A stretch of DNA of 64,000 nt from Clostridium rhizosphaerae (GCF_016765585.1 NZ_JAESWC010000023.1:1-64000); one strand, 5' to 3'; shown: positions 8,560 through 18,649, numbered from the stretch's first letter. Notes: generated by a model from the sequence alone, not told the origin. Made by a program: numbers and translations.

Positions 8560-9924
8560 CTACTTAAAAACTTTGTTTAAAGCTTCTTTAAGAGAGGAAA
8601 CTAATATAACGTTCGCATCCTTAACAGAAACCTTTTCTCTGTTTCTATATGGTATAACTACATTTTTAAATCCCATTTTCATGCCTTCATTCACTAGTCT
8701 GTCACAATAGGATACCGGTCTAACCTCTGCTGTAAGCCCTACTTCTCCAATTATTAAAGATTTCTCTATGCTTAACTCTTTTCCCTTAATACTAGAAATA
8801 AGAGCCATAGCTAGACCTAAGTCACCATAGGTACCGTCTATATTTAGTCCTCCAACAACATTAACATACACATCGCAATTATAAAATGGAATTCTAAGTT
8901 TTTTCTCCAAAACAGCAAGTATAAGATTTAGTCTTGAATTATCAACGCCAACAGCAGTTCTTCTTGGCATTACAGCTTTTGTTTCACTAACCAAAGCCTG
9001 AATTTCTACTAATATAGGTCTTGTTCCCTCCATCACTCCTATTACGACGGCGCCCTCTTTTGTGGTGCTGCTTTCTTCAAGAAAAACCCTTGATGGATCT
9101 GTAATTTCTTTAAGCCCCTCATTTACCATCTCAAAAACTCCAATTTCACTTGTAGTTCCAAAACGATTTTTTATAGTTCTTAAAATCCTAAATTCTTCTG
9201 TTCTCTCCCCTTCAAAAGAAAGCACTGTATCAACCATATGTTCAAGTACCCTGGGACCGGCGAGCTCCCCCTGCTTAGTTACATGAGCTACTATAAAAAA
9301 TGGTATATTTTTAGTTTTTCCAAGTCTCATTAAATCACTTGAACATTCTCTCACTTGCGAAACGCTTCCAGGAGCTGAAGTTAATGAAGTCTTAAATAAA
9401 GTCTGTATCGAATCTATTATTACAAATATAGGTTGTATTTCATTCACATGCTCTTCAATAACGTCAATATTAGTTTCAGAAAGTATGTAGAGCTCTGATG
9501 CATTTACTTCAAGCCTATCCCCTCTCATTTTTATTTGTTCTTCAGATTCTTCTCCTGATACATAAAGTACCTTTCCATACTTCTTTGATATGTTGCTTGC
9601 ACTTTGAAGAAGCAGAGTAGATTTCCCTATACCAGGATCTCCTGATATTAATGTCAGTGAACCTCTTACGAGTCCTCCGCCTAATACTCTGTTTAGTTCA
9701 GATATTCCAGTATCAAATCTTTCATATTCACTTGACTTTATATTAAGTATGCTCTTTGGCTTATTACCGCTGCTGATAGTAACTGCTCTTTGAAAATCCT
9801 GTGCAGTATTTTTTTGTTCTTCAGCCATACTGTTCCATGAATCACAACTCGGGCACTTTCCAATCCACTTGGGTGTTTCATATCCGCAATTTTGGCATAC
9901 AAATACATTCTTTATTTTTGCCAT
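8560..9924 (-). CDS. radA: DNA repair protein RadA
   Basis: About 454 residues. The N-terminal C4 zinc finger is [19 protein letters not shown]. Walker A is GDPGIGKST, with the RadA-specific KNRFG motif ([12 protein letters not shown]) and a C-terminal Lon-protease-like domain. RadA is a RecA-like DnaB-type helicase that promotes branch migration in recombination. I chose the ATG at 9924 ([14 protein letters not shown]) preceded by AAGGGAGATATTTTT; an upstream in-frame ATG adds 15 unconserved residues. It is translated just upstream of disA. Confidence 0.96.
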   Translation of the reverse strand: MAKIKNVFVCQNCGYETPKWIGKCPSCDSWNSMAEEQKNTAQDFQRAVTISSGNKPKSILNIKSSEYERFDTGISELNRVLGGGLVRGSLTLISGDPGIGKSTLLLQSASNISKKYGKVLYVSGEESEEQIKMRGDRLEVNASELYILSETNIDVIEEHVNEIQPIFVIIDSIQTLFKTSLTSAPGSVSQVRECSSDLMRLGKTKNIPFFIVAHVTKQGELAGPRVLEHMVDTVLSFEGERTEEFRILRTIKNRFGTTSEIGVFEMVNEGLKEITDPSRVFLEESSTTKEGAVVIGVMEGTRPILVEIQALVSETKAVMPRRTAVGVDNSRLNLILAVLEKKLRIPFYNCDVYVNVVGGLNIDGTYGDLGLAMALISSIKGKELSIEKSLIIGEVGLTAEVRPVSYCDRLVNEGMKMGFKNVVIPYRNREKVSVKDANVILVSSLKEALNKVFK

Positions 9925-10055
9925 AAAAATATCTCCCTTATACCTTTGTAGATATAATATTATAATCATAACTTAAGAAACTTTCAAACTATAATACTAT
10001 TTATATATTTTCCTCTTTAATCACCTATTAATCAAGTTAATAATTTATATGAATA

Positions 10056-10091
10056 AAAACCTGTAGAAGTTATTATAACACTACAGGTTTT
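10056..10091 (-). terminator. Rho-independent terminator after nagB
   Basis: An 11-bp stem AAAACCTGTAG/CTACAGGTTTT with a loop of 14 bases lies directly after the nagB stop at 10096. On the minus strand the 3' arm ends in TTTTT followed by ATTC. It closes the gntR-nagB unit before radA. Confidence 0.8.
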
Positions 10092-10095
10092 CATA

Positions 10096-10857
10096 TTATT
10101 TTACGTATTCAATTTCATTATTTGAGCTATTCTTTAGTAAAGAAGCAGCAGCATTATCAACTATTACTAAAACATTTTGATGAACCTGAAGCATTGAAGC
10201 TGGGACTCTTGTGCTTATTTTATCTTCAACGAGCTTAGCAATAATATCTGCCTTCTTTTCCCCGCTCGCAAGCAGTATTATTTTATCTGCCTTCATTATA
10301 CTTCCAAGTCCCATTGTTATTGCTCTAGTGGGAACTTCATCTATACTATCAAAAAATCTTGAGTTGGCTTTTATAGTATCTTCAGTTAAATCAGTTTCAT
10401 GAGTATTTAAATTTAAAAAATCAGATGGCTCATTAAAGCCTATATGACCATTAGTTCCTATACCTAAAAGCTGAAGATCTATGCCTCCTGCCTTCTCTAT
10501 AGATTCATCATATTCCTTACATTCTTTTTCTATATTTTCTGCAACCCCGCTTGGAACATGAGTTTTATTCTTATCGATATTAACGTGATTAAAAAGCTTT
10601 GAATTCATAAAATATCTATAACTTTGAGGATGGTCACCTTTCAATCCTTTATATTCATCTAAATTAAAGGAAGTAGCTTTTGAAAAATCTACTCTTTCTG
10701 CTTTATTCAGTTCTATTAATTCTCTATATACCCCCTCAGGTGTGCTTCCTGTTGCAAGTCCAAGAACTGCATTGGGCTTTACATAGAGAAGCTTTGCTAT
10801 CTCCTTAGCTGCTATTTTGCTCATTTCTTCATAATTTGGTGCTACTATTACTTTCAT
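10096..10857 (-). CDS. nagB: Glucosamine-6-phosphate deaminase
   Basis: 253 residues, the usual length. The family signature is visible as LLGIGTNGHIGFNEPSDFL; LATGSTPEGVYRELIEL binds the phosphate; RAITMGLGSI is the lid region. It converts glucosamine-6-phosphate to fructose-6-phosphate and ammonia in amino-sugar catabolism. It overlaps the regulator stop by 4 bases (ATGA type), so it is translationally coupled to it and controlled from the operator at 11626-11642. Confidence 0.95.
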   Translation of the reverse strand: MKVIVAPNYEEMSKIAAKEIAKLLYVKPNAVLGLATGSTPEGVYRELIELNKAERVDFSKATSFNLDEYKGLKGDHPQSYRYFMNSKLFNHVNIDKNKTHVPSGVAENIEKECKEYDESIEKAGGIDLQLLGIGTNGHIGFNEPSDFLNLNTHETDLTEDTIKANSRFFDSIDEVPTRAITMGLGSIMKADKIILLASGEKKADIIAKLVEDKISTRVPASMLQVHQNVLVIVDNAAASLLKNSSNNEIEYVK

Positions 10858-11579
10858 CTTATTTTCCCCTCTCTCCTAAATATATTTACTTCTAAGACAT
10901 ATTTATCAGATCTATAAACTGATTCTTCCACAAATAAAAGCTTTCCCTCTGATGTTATGTTTTTGCTGAAGGATTTTATCAAGGGGATAACTTTATCTGT
11001 TCTAAATATTTGTTTGTAATCTTCATCCATTAAAACAGCCTGCATCGAAGCTTCCGAGTGATCTATAACATATCCATAATCTTTTAGAATCTCATAAAAA
11101 GAATATTTAAGTCTTTCTTCATTTACATAACCGCAATAATCGCATGGAATATAAATAATCTCGTTTGCTATTACTTCTCCTTCTACAATTCTAAGTCTGT
11201 CAATTTTATAAATATCTTCAAACTGAAGCAAATCCAACAAAAAATCAGGAGTATGTATCCTTTCAAATTTATTTACCTCAGTAGTTAATTTAAGCCCCAT
11301 CTTTTTAACCATATCTGAGAAACTCATAATATCCCTTTGCTTTACTTTTGGTTCACAAACAAAGGTGCCTTTTCCTTTTTCTCTATGAAGTATACCTTCT
11401 TGAGCAAGCTCTCCAAGTGCCTGACGCACAGTCATTCTGCTCACATTATATTGTTCTGATAATTCTCTCTCACTATCAATGCATTGGCCAACCTGCCATA
11501 TTCCCTTGCTTATTTTCCCCTTAATGTCTTCTTTTAATTGATAATAAACAGGAATGGGACTATTTTTATCTATAAGCAT
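10854..11579 (-). CDS. GntR/HutC-family regulator of amino-sugar use (NagR/YvoA type)
   Basis: 241 residues. The N-terminal winged helix (IPVYYQLKEDIKGKI ... SRMTVRQALGELAQEGIL) is GntR type. The C-terminal UTRA domain binds the effector, glucosamine-6-P or N-acetylglucosamine-6-P in NagR. It is followed by nagB with a 4-base overlap. An operator matching the known NagR/YvoA palindrome sits over its own promoter, so autorepression is likely. The ATG at 11579 has GGGGTGATTAAT before it; an in-frame GTG 3 codons upstream would lie inside the ribosome binding site. Confidence 0.92.
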   Translation of the reverse strand: MLIDKNSPIPVYYQLKEDIKGKISKGIWQVGQCIDSERELSEQYNVSRMTVRQALGELAQEGILHREKGKGTFVCEPKVKQRDIMSFSDMVKKMGLKLTTEVNKFERIHTPDFLLDLLQFEDIYKIDRLRIVEGEVIANEIIYIPCDYCGYVNEERLKYSFYEILKDYGYVIDHSEASMQAVLMDEDYKQIFRTDKVIPLIKSFSKNITSEGKLLFVEESVYRSDKYVLEVNIFRREGKIR

Positions 11580-11605
11580 ATTAATCACCCCGCTTGCTTA
11601 CCTAC

Positions 11606-11634
11606 ATTATAATCTATATACCTATAGATGTCTA
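11606..11634 (-). promoter_or_regulatory. Promoter of the gntR-nagB operon
   Basis: Minus-strand -35 TAGACA (plus 11629-11634), 17-base spacer, perfect -10 TATAAT (plus 11606-11611). The start codon of the regulator is about 27 bases past the -10. The -35 hexamer lies inside the operator palindrome. Confidence 0.72.
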
Positions 11635-11642
11635 GACCAGTT
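11626..11642. promoter_or_regulatory. NagR/YvoA-type operator
   Basis: On the minus strand the sequence reads AACTGGTCTAGACATCT. Known NagR/YvoA (dre-like) sites have the palindrome TGGTCTAGACCA; here 10 of those 12 positions match (TGGTCTAGACAT). The site covers the -35 box of the gntR-nagB promoter, so bound regulator would block RNA polymerase and release would follow amino-sugar phosphate binding. Confidence 0.75.
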
Positions 11643-11672
11643 GTAAAGTAATTTCAATTTATAAAATAAAAA

Positions 11673-11705
11673 ATGAGGAATGAAATTTTGTTTTTCATTC
11701 CTCAT
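11673..11705 (-). terminator. Rho-independent terminator after the PBP gene
   Basis: A perfect 13-bp stem ATGAGGAATGAAA/TTTCATTCCTCAT. On the minus strand it is followed by TTTTTATTTTAT. It lies just beyond the PBP stop (11713). Confidence 0.9.
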
Positions 11706-11712
11706 TCTTCAC

Positions 11713-13746
11713 TTATTTCAGGTAACTTTGTATTACATTTTTAACTTTCGGTACAACATATCCACTTCCACCTTTATCTTGAGTGTCTTCAATCATCATT
11801 ACAACAGTAAGTTTAGGGTCATCAGTATTATATGCTGCAAACCATCCGTTCTCTTTTCCTTTTGTGTTTTGTTCAACCTTATTAACTTCTGCAGTTCCAG
11901 TTTTTCCTGCTAGGTTTAAGCCTGGTATCTTTGCATCTTTCCCTGTTCCTCTTTCTACTACCTGTATTAAGTCTTTTGTTATAGTATCAGCAACATCCTT
12001 TGAAAAAACATTTGCCTTCCAAACCTTAGGAGTGTCAGCCTTATCTTTCATATCTAAGATAGGGTTCAGTATATTTCCATCGTTAACAAAGGAAGTATAA
12101 ATCATAGCCATATGCAGAGGATTCATAAGCACTTTATCTTGACCATAACCGCTGTCTGCAAGCTCTACATCCTTATCAAGCTTTCCTATCTGTGAAGGGG
12201 CCATTGTATATGGGAAAGATATTTTTTCTCCTATACCAAACTCTTTTGCACCATTTAAGAAGTTATCTTTTTGTATGTCTAATGCTGTCCTTGCAAAGTA
12301 TATATTGTCAGAAGTCACAAATGCATCCAATAAATTTACAGAAGTATCATCCGCATGAACTCTCTTTATCTTATATGTTCCCCAAGAAGAGTCTTTTTGC
12401 CACTCGCTTCCTGTAATATTTAATTCCTTTGACGGATCTAGCTTTCCTGTTTTAAGTCCAATTGCAGCAGTAATAGGTTTAAATGTAGATCCTGGAACTA
12501 CATTTCCTGCAAATCTTGCTAAAAGAGGCTTTCCTGCATCATTTTCTAATGATAAATAATACTTGTTGCTTATTTCATTAGCCAGAGTATTAGGATTAAA
12601 GGAAGGAGTACTTACCATTGCTAAAACTTCTCCTGTTTTAGGTTGAACTGCCACTGCTGTTCCCGTATTTCCTGATAACTGGCCATATATGCTGTTTTGC
12701 AGCTTAGCATCAATTGTTAACTTGATATTTTCACCATCCACAGGTGCTTTTTCTAAAATAATATCTTTTTTATTGCCTTTGTCATCAGAAGTATAAAGTG
12801 TTCCTCCAACTTCACCCCTGAGTCTTTTTTCAAAAAAAGATTCAAGCCCTGTCTTACCTATAATATCGTTGGAATCATAACCTTGATCCTTATATTTATC
12901 AAGCTCTTCTTTATTAATAGTATCAACATAACCAGTCAGCTGAGCTGCAGCTTCCTTCAACGGATATTCCCTTATAAGAGAATTAGCTTTTGGAGTTTTA
13001 ACACCTTTTAGTGTGTCCCTTGCTTTAAGAATCTTATCCATTTCATTCCTTGATACATACATAATATTTACAGCTTGGTCAGGATGTTCAGTTTCATATT
13101 TCCCCTTAAGCTTGCTTTCTATTTCATCTGTTCCAACTCCTAAGATAGCTGCTAATTGAGATATTGTATTTGCTCTATCAGCTTCTATTTCCTTAGGAAC
13201 TACTTGAATAATATTAGCCTCACTATTAACAGCTAAGCCTTGGTTATTTCTATCTGTTATTTCTCCACGCTTTCCTAGTTTCTTTTCGTACTTAACTCCT
13301 TCGCCTTTATCTAGCTCTGGTAAAAGCATTTTTTCATCCCAATTTAAAAACCACTCATTACTTTTTCCCTGCTTTTCCTTTGTCAAATTAACCTCATAGG
13401 TAAATTTTTTTATTCCTATAGGTGTTTCCAAAGTAATCTCCGCTGGAAAATGAACCTTTCCGTTATCCTCTTTAAGTTTTTCTGGATACTCTGGAGTAAT
13501 AGATATTTTACTTACTTTTGCAGTCCCATAAACATTCTTATATCTATCTACAAAATACTTTTCATCAACACTTTTTTTGGTATCTGAAGATACAAGCTTG
13601 TACATGGACGAGTAATCACTCTTCTGAAGATACCCTATGTATTCTTGAAAACTACCCTTTGGGTCTTTAGCCTTAGAGCATCCTGAAAAAGAAACTAAAG
13701 ATAGCAGCAGTAGGCCGCCTGCTAAATATTTTTTATATTTCACCAC
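11713..13746 (-). CDS. Class B penicillin-binding protein, lipoprotein transpeptidase (PBP2a/PbpC-like)
   Basis: 677 residues. A lipoprotein signal ends in the lipobox LVSFSGC (Cys23). An NTF2-like MecA_N domain (residues ~28-140), a dimerisation domain, and a C-terminal transpeptidase domain follow. Catalytic motifs are GSTFKPIT (SxxK), TSDNIYF (SxN) and GKTGTAEV (KTG). It crosslinks peptidoglycan outside the membrane. This MecA_N architecture is shared with low-affinity PBPs, so reduced beta-lactam affinity is possible but unproven. It lies alone between the clpC operon and gntR-nagB. Confidence 0.92.
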   Translation of the reverse strand: MVKYKKYLAGGLLLLSLVSFSGCSKAKDPKGSFQEYIGYLQKSDYSSMYKLVSSDTKKSVDEKYFVDRYKNVYGTAKVSKISITPEYPEKLKEDNGKVHFPAEITLETPIGIKKFTYEVNLTKEKQGKSNEWFLNWDEKMLLPELDKGEGVKYEKKLGKRGEITDRNNQGLAVNSEANIIQVVPKEIEADRANTISQLAAILGVGTDEIESKLKGKYETEHPDQAVNIMYVSRNEMDKILKARDTLKGVKTPKANSLIREYPLKEAAAQLTGYVDTINKEELDKYKDQGYDSNDIIGKTGLESFFEKRLRGEVGGTLYTSDDKGNKKDIILEKAPVDGENIKLTIDAKLQNSIYGQLSGNTGTAVAVQPKTGEVLAMVSTPSFNPNTLANEISNKYYLSLENDAGKPLLARFAGNVVPGSTFKPITAAIGLKTGKLDPSKELNITGSEWQKDSSWGTYKIKRVHADDTSVNLLDAFVTSDNIYFARTALDIQKDNFLNGAKEFGIGEKISFPYTMAPSQIGKLDKDVELADSGYGQDKVLMNPLHMAMIYTSFVNDGNILNPILDMKDKADTPKVWKANVFSKDVADTITKDLIQVVERGTGKDAKIPGLNLAGKTGTAEVNKVEQNTKGKENGWFAAYNTDDPKLTVVMMIEDTQDKGGSGYVVPKVKNVIQSYLK

Positions 13747-13830
13747 TCTAACTCTCCTTTTAATTTTATTAGAAAGAGCATAAAACTATATGTCTTATGC
13801 CCTTCCATAGCTATATAACTTTATTTTATC

Positions 13831-16290
13831 TTAAGCTTTTGTAAAACTCAACCCGTTTTCTAAAGCAGCAACCTTTACTTTATCACCTTTTTTAATATTT
13901 CCTTTTAATATTTCTTCTGAAAGCTTATCTTCTACAGCCTTCGTTATAGCTCTTCTAAGTGGTCTTGCACCATAGGTTAGATCAAAACCTTCTTTAGCAA
14001 GATAATCTTCAGAACCCTCATCAAAAATAAGTTCTATATCCTGCTCTTTAATTCTTTCTGCTACAGTTTTAAGCATGAGCTTAACAATATACTTTAAGTC
14101 TCCTTCTGCAAGCTGATGGAATACGATAATGTCATCAATTCTATTCAAAAATTCTGGTCTGAAGGAACGTTTTAATTCATCCATAACATTTTCCTTCATC
14201 TTTTCGTATTCATTTTCCGCTTCTTTCTCACTGTATGCTGCAAAGCCTAGAGTCTTTTGCTTTTTAATTGTGGTTGCGCCTACATTTGAAGTCATTATTA
14301 TAATAGTATTTTTAAAATCAACAGTTTTTCCTTTTCCATCTGTAAGTCTTCCATCTTCAAGTATTTGAAGAAGAATATTAAATACATCTGGGTGAGCTTT
14401 TTCTATTTCATCAAAAAGAACAACTGAATATGGATTTCTTCTCACCTTTTCGGTCAATTGTCCTCCTTCATCATAACCCACATATCCTGGAGGGGAACCT
14501 ATAAGTCTAGATACTGTGTGTTTTTCCATATATTCAGACATATCTATTCTTATCATATTATTCTCATCACTGAACATAGCTTCAGCGAGAGCTTTGGATA
14601 GTTCTGTTTTTCCTACACCGGTTGGACCAAGGAAGATAAATGAACCTATTGGCCTTTTGGGGTCTTTAAGTCCTACTCTTGAACGCCTTACTGCCCTTGC
14701 TATAGACTTTACAGCTTCTTCTTGACCAATAACTCTATTATGAAGTATTTCTTCAAGCTTTAATAACCTCTCCGATTCCTTTTCCGTAAGTTTCTCAACT
14801 GGCACATTAGTCCATCTTGAAACTACTGCAGCAATTTCCGGTTCACCAACAATATGATGAGTTGATCCCTCATTTTGAGTTCTCCAATTATGTTTTTGAC
14901 CATCGAGCTTATCCCTTAATTCTTTTTCTGTGTCGCGAAGTCTAGCTGCCTTTTCAAAATCCTGAACACTTATAGCATCTTCTTTTTCTTTTGTTGTCTT
15001 TTCTATTTGCTCTTCAAGCTGCTTTAAATCTGGAGGTGCTGTTAAATTTTGAATCCTAACCTTTGCGGCAGCCTCATCAATAAGATCTATAGCCTTATCA
15101 GGAAGATATCTATCTGTAATATATCTATCTGATAAGTTTACTGCTGCACCTATTGCCTCGTCTGTAATTTTTACTCTGTGATGAGCTTCATATTTATCTC
15201 TAAGTCCATATAAAATTTGAAGAGCTTCTTCTTTACTTGGCTCTCCTACGGTTATTGGTTGGAATCTTCTCTCTAAAGCTGAGTCCTTTTCTATATGTTT
15301 TCTATATTCATCAATTGTTGTAGCACCTATGCATTGAATTTCTCCTCTAGCTAAAGCTGGCTTTAATATATTAGAAGCATCAATTGCTCCCTCTGCACCA
15401 CCAGCACCAATTATTGTATGAATTTCGTCAATGAATAATATAACATTTCCAGCCTTTCTGATTTCCTCCATTACCTTTTTAAGTCTATCCTCAAATTCTC
15501 CCCTATATTTTGAACCTGCTACCATAGATGAAAGATCTAATGTTACTACCCTTTTATCCTTTAATATTTCGGGTATGTTGCCTGCTGAAATTCTTTGTGC
15601 TAACCCTTCAACAACCGCTGTTTTACCAACTCCAGGGTCACCTATAAGACAAGGATTGTTTTTAATTCTCCTACTTAATATTTCAAGTAATCTTTGCGTT
15701 TCCTTATCTCTTCCTATAACCGGGTCAAGCTTTCCTTCCGCAGCCATACTTGTTAAATCTCTTCCAAATTGATCTAAAGTTGGAGTTGCTTCTTTCCCTG
15801 ATGCTTTATGAGTAGCAGCTTTTCCCATACTTGGCTGCTCTCCAGGAGTTCCTCCCGCCATACTATCAACAATTTCTCTTCTTAATTTATCAAAATCAGC
15901 TCCTAAATTGCTCAGTATAGTATAAGCGACACCTTCTGATTCTGTTATAAGAGCAAGAAGTATATGCTCTGGGCTTATATAATTATGTCCTAAGTTTCTT
16001 GATTCCAAAAGACTAAGTTCAAGGAGCCTCTTTGTTCTTGGAGTTAACGGTATTTCATTTTTATAAAGATCTGCATCACCTTTTCCTTCATACTCTTCAA
16101 CCAAATTACTTACGTTTTCTATAGTTATACCTGAATTATTAAGAATTTTTCTTGCGATACCATCTTCTTCTTTCAAAATACCAAGCAAAATATGCTCTGT
16201 ACCTACATAACCATGTTGAAAACTTTGAGCCTCTTGTTGAGCATACATAATGACCTTTTGTGCTCTTTCTGTAAATCTTGAAAACATCAT
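13831..16290 (-). CDS. clpC: ATP-dependent Clp protease ATPase subunit ClpC
   Basis: About 819 residues. Two N-terminal Clp repeats ([16 protein letters not shown] and [16 protein letters not shown]) precede AAA-1 (Walker [10 protein letters not shown], Walker [11 protein letters not shown]), a UVR-containing middle domain ([19 protein letters not shown]), and AAA-2 (Walker [10 protein letters not shown], with FIFLGPTG). It unfolds substrates, including McsB-arginylated proteins, for ClpP. The ATG at 16290 follows AGGTGGTGATTACA; the next codon is also ATG. It is the last gene of the ctsR-mcsA-mcsB-clpC operon. Confidence 0.97.
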   Translation of the reverse strand: MMFSRFTERAQKVIMYAQQEAQSFQHGYVGTEHILLGILKEEDGIARKILNNSGITIENVSNLVEEYEGKGDADLYKNEIPLTPRTKRLLELSLLESRNLGHNYISPEHILLALITESEGVAYTILSNLGADFDKLRREIVDSMAGGTPGEQPSMGKAATHKASGKEATPTLDQFGRDLTSMAAEGKLDPVIGRDKETQRLLEILSRRIKNNPCLIGDPGVGKTAVVEGLAQRISAGNIPEILKDKRVVTLDLSSMVAGSKYRGEFEDRLKKVMEEIRKAGNVILFIDEIHTIIGAGGAEGAIDASNILKPALARGEIQCIGATTIDEYRKHIEKDSALERRFQPITVGEPSKEEALQILYGLRDKYEAHHRVKITDEAIGAAVNLSDRYITDRYLPDKAIDLIDEAAAKVRIQNLTAPPDLKQLEEQIEKTTKEKEDAISVQDFEKAARLRDTEKELRDKLDGQKHNWRTQNEGSTHHIVGEPEIAAVVSRWTNVPVEKLTEKESERLLKLEEILHNRVIGQEEAVKSIARAVRRSRVGLKDPKRPIGSFIFLGPTGVGKTELSKALAEAMFSDENNMIRIDMSEYMEKHTVSRLIGSPPGYVGYDEGGQLTEKVRRNPYSVVLFDEIEKAHPDVFNILLQILEDGRLTDGKGKTVDFKNTIIIMTSNVGATTIKKQKTLGFAAYSEKEAENEYEKMKENVMDELKRSFRPEFLNRIDDIIVFHQLAEGDLKYIVKLMLKTVAERIKEQDIELIFDEGSEDYLAKEGFDLTYGARPLRRAITKAVEDKLSEEILKGNIKKGDKVKVAALENGLSFTKA

Positions 16291-16316
16291 TGTAATCACC
16301 ACCTATAAATTATTTA

Positions 16317-17351
16317 TTAATCTAAATCATTGCCGCCAAGACTTTTTCTTAGAAGTTTAGCTCTACTAAAATCTCTATCCTTTTCTGACAACTTTGCATT
16401 GGAAATAAGCTGAAGTGTTGCAGGCTGAGTCTCAACAAGCAAGGAATTTAATACTTGAACGTCTACATCCTTAATTATGCCCATTTCTACACCCATTCTT
16501 ACATTTGAAATAAGATTTAAACACTCTTCTGAATTTAAAAGTACAGCAGATCTTAAAACCCCCAGGGACCTATAAACCTTATCTTGAAGCTCGTACTTAT
16601 AACCTTTCATAAGCTGCTGTCTCGACCATTGTTCCCTGTCTATTATCTGTGCTACAACAGCTTTCAGATTATTAATTATTTCTTCCTCGCTTAAGCCTAA
16701 AGTAACTTGATTAGATATTTGATATAAATCACCTTCTGCTTTAGAGCCTTCACCAAATAAACCTCTTATAGTCATACCCACCTGTCCAACTACATTTAAA
16801 ATTCTTACCATTTCATTATTCATAGACAAAGCAGGCAAATGAAGCATTACAGATGCTCTAAGCCCTGTACCTATATTTGTAGGGCAAGCTGTTAAATAAC
16901 CTAACTTTTCATCAAACGCATAATCCAGCTTTTCTTCTAAAAGATTATCAAGTTTATTTGCTAAATCATAAGTCTCATCTAAATTAAACCCTGAGGTTAT
17001 ACATTGAAGTCTGATATGATCCTCTTCATTAAGCATAATGCTTACAACTTCATCATTATCTAATATGAATGCTGACTTTTTATAATTTCCTAATAACTTG
17101 TGACTTATAAGATGTTTTTCATAATATGCTCTGTTAGTTAATTCTTCGTTCATCCAAAGATATTTACTTTTATAATTTTCTTCTGTATACGAAGAGCTAT
17201 AGAAAGCATCTTCAATATTTTTAACTATATCTTTTCCTGTCTCCTCTGATAATTTATCAGGAAACGGAATCTCTCTTAGATTTCTTGCAAGTCTTATCCT
17301 GCTGCTTAAAACAACATTATAATTATCATCAGCTTTAATCCAATTTTTCAT
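16317..17351 (-). CDS. mcsB: Protein-arginine kinase McsB
   Basis: About 344 residues with the ATP:guanido phosphotransferase fold. SSRIRLARNLREIPFP is the arginine-kinase N-terminal motif and LTACPTNIGTGLRASVML holds the catalytic Cys. McsB phosphorylates arginines in CtsR and misfolded proteins and marks them for ClpCP. I prefer the ATG at 17351 (MKNWIKADDN), which has AAGGAGG upstream. An in-frame ATG 12 codons earlier immediately follows the mcsA stop and would place this Shine-Dalgarno inside the gene. It is third in the ctsR operon. Confidence 0.95.
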   Translation of the reverse strand: MKNWIKADDNYNVVLSSRIRLARNLREIPFPDKLSEETGKDIVKNIEDAFYSSSYTEENYKSKYLWMNEELTNRAYYEKHLISHKLLGNYKKSAFILDNDEVVSIMLNEEDHIRLQCITSGFNLDETYDLANKLDNLLEEKLDYAFDEKLGYLTACPTNIGTGLRASVMLHLPALSMNNEMVRILNVVGQVGMTIRGLFGEGSKAEGDLYQISNQVTLGLSEEEIINNLKAVVAQIIDREQWSRQQLMKGYKYELQDKVYRSLGVLRSAVLLNSEECLNLISNVRMGVEMGIIKDVDVQVLNSLLVETQPATLQLISNAKLSEKDRDFSRAKLLRKSLGGNDLD

Positions 17352-17387
17352 ATATTCCTTAACCTCCTTTTCCCTTGGAAGCTTCAT

Positions 17388-17903
17388 TTATTCATTGTTT
17401 TGAAGAGATTTTATCTGATCTCTAATTTCTGCTGCCTTTTCATACTCTTCACTAGCTATAGCCTTCTGCAAGTCTTCCTTTAGCTTAGTAAGACGCCTTT
17501 TTTCAACTATTTCCTTACCCATCTTTTTAGGAAGCTTTCCAACATGCTCTATATTTCCTTGAACCTTTTTTATAACAGGATTTATACTTATATTGAATTC
17601 CTCATAACACTTACTGCAGCCGAGAAGTCCATTCTTTTTAAACTCACTATAAGTTGTTCCACAATTCTTACATGTCAGATCACTGGTTTTAGTAATGTGC
17701 TGGGAAGGACTCATATAATCCATTAATCCGCTTAAGATACTTTGAAAAGTAAAAGCTGATCCAAGGCTATTACTGGCTTCACTATGAAAGCCATTTAGTT
17801 CTTTTGCACATTGCTCGCATAATCTTAACTCTTGTTTTTTGCCATTTATTATCTGAGTCAGATAAACGTTAGCTTCATTTTTCTTACAGTTTTCACATTG
17901 CAT
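17388..17903 (-). CDS. mcsA: McsA, activator of protein-arginine kinase
   Basis: About 171 residues. Four CxxC zinc knuckles are visible: CENC, CEQC, CKNC and CSKC. The C-terminal UVR motif (LKEDLQKAIASEEYEKAAEI) matches UvrB/UvrC and ClpC interaction segments. McsA stimulates McsB and helps regulate CtsR. The start is the ATG at 17903, preceded by TTGAGGTGAAGTAT; a GTG three codons earlier overlaps the ribosome binding site. It lies between ctsR and mcsB in the stress operon. Confidence 0.95.
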   Translation of the reverse strand: MQCENCKKNEANVYLTQIINGKKQELRLCEQCAKELNGFHSEASNSLGSAFTFQSILSGLMDYMSPSQHITKTSDLTCKNCGTTYSEFKKNGLLGCSKCYEEFNISINPVIKKVQGNIEHVGKLPKKMGKEIVEKRRLTKLKEDLQKAIASEEYEKAAEIRDQIKSLQNNE

Positions 17904-17966
17904 ATACTTCACCTCAATTACAAAAGGAATTTAACTTCTTGGTAAATTATACCATAATATATTTTT

Positions 17967-18422
17967 TTAATAAATAATAGTGGCTGTCATTGCCTTTAAT
18001 ATATCCGCTCTTAGTTTGTTTTTGCTATCGATAACTCCTAAGGTTCTATCACTAATGGCAATCTTCATTAGGCCTGATTCTCTATGCGTTATTATGTTTG
18101 CTTCAAGCAGTCCATTAATAACTTGAACTCCTCCCTCATAGGTTAAACTATTACCTATCTTTTCATTTATTGCTTCCAACAGAGATTTTTGATGACCGAA
18201 TTCAATTTTTTTAATTAAAATACAACCCCCTCCACCTCTTTTGCTCTCTATGTAGTAACCTTTGTCAATTGTAAATCTAGTGGTTAAAACATAATTTATT
18301 TGTGAAGGAGCGCAGCTAAAATAACTTGCTAGCTCATTTCTTTGTATTTGTAATTCTTCTTCACTGCTTTCTTCAATAAGCTGCTTTAGAAATTCTTCAA
18401 TTATATCAGATAGTCTTGCCAT
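17967..18422 (-). CDS. ctsR: Transcriptional repressor CtsR of class III stress genes
   Basis: 151 residues, standard length. The winged helix-turn-helix includes ELASYFSCAPSQINYVLTTRF, and the glycine-rich wing ESKRGGGGCILI is the heat-sensing tetraglycine loop. CtsR represses clp genes and is released by heat or by McsB/ClpC. A perfect CtsR box lies 35-51 bases upstream of the start codon, so autoregulation of the whole operon is clearly indicated. Confidence 0.96.
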   Translation of the reverse strand: MARLSDIIEEFLKQLIEESSEEELQIQRNELASYFSCAPSQINYVLTTRFTIDKGYYIESKRGGGGCILIKKIEFGHQKSLLEAINEKIGNSLTYEGGVQVINGLLEANIITHRESGLMKIAISDRTLGVIDSKNKLRADILKAMTATIIY

Positions 18423-18456
18423 AAATGCATCTCCTGTTTTATTTCAATGTTTCGAC

Positions 18457-18473
18457 TTTGACTTTCTTTGACC
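18457..18473. promoter_or_regulatory. CtsR operator
   Basis: Minus strand GGTCAAA-GAA-AGTCAAA: a perfect match to the CtsR heptad direct repeat RGTCAAANANRGTCAAA. It lies just downstream of the -10 box at 18482-18487, over the expected transcription start and upstream of ctsR. Binding there would repress the ctsR-mcsA-mcsB-clpC operon. Confidence 0.93.
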
Positions 18474-18481
18474 TTAATTAA

Positions 18482-18510
18482 ATAATAGTATTTTAGTATT
18501 TTCTATTCAA
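18482..18510 (-). promoter_or_regulatory. Sigma-A promoter of the ctsR operon
   Basis: Minus-strand -35 TTGAAT (plus 18505-18510), 17-base spacer, -10 TATTAT (plus 18482-18487). The CtsR box starts 8 bases downstream of the -10. The fit of spacing and operator position supports the call. Confidence 0.8.
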
Positions 18511-18609
18511 CATCTAAAATATTCATTTTTAAATCAATAAACAATATTAGGCGCTAATATCTCTTTATTATTAATTATCTCTCACTTTTTCTTATTTTAC
18601 ATATAAATT

Positions 18610-18637
18610 AAAGGACAGAAGCTAACATCTGTCCTTT
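18610..18637 (-). terminator. Terminator after the 18650 gene
   Basis: A perfect 10-bp stem AAAGGACAGA/TCTGTCCTTT with an 8-base loop lies 13 bases past the stop at 18650 on the minus strand. The 3' arm ends in TTT followed by AATTTATATG. The T-run is weak but position and stem are convincing. Confidence 0.7.
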
Positions 18638-18649
18638 GATTTACAATAT

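Noticed and set aside
13776-13802. Hairpin GCATAA/TTATGC after clpC as a terminator
   Set aside because: Only 6 perfect pairs, an 11-base loop and a weak T-tract; not strong enough to list.
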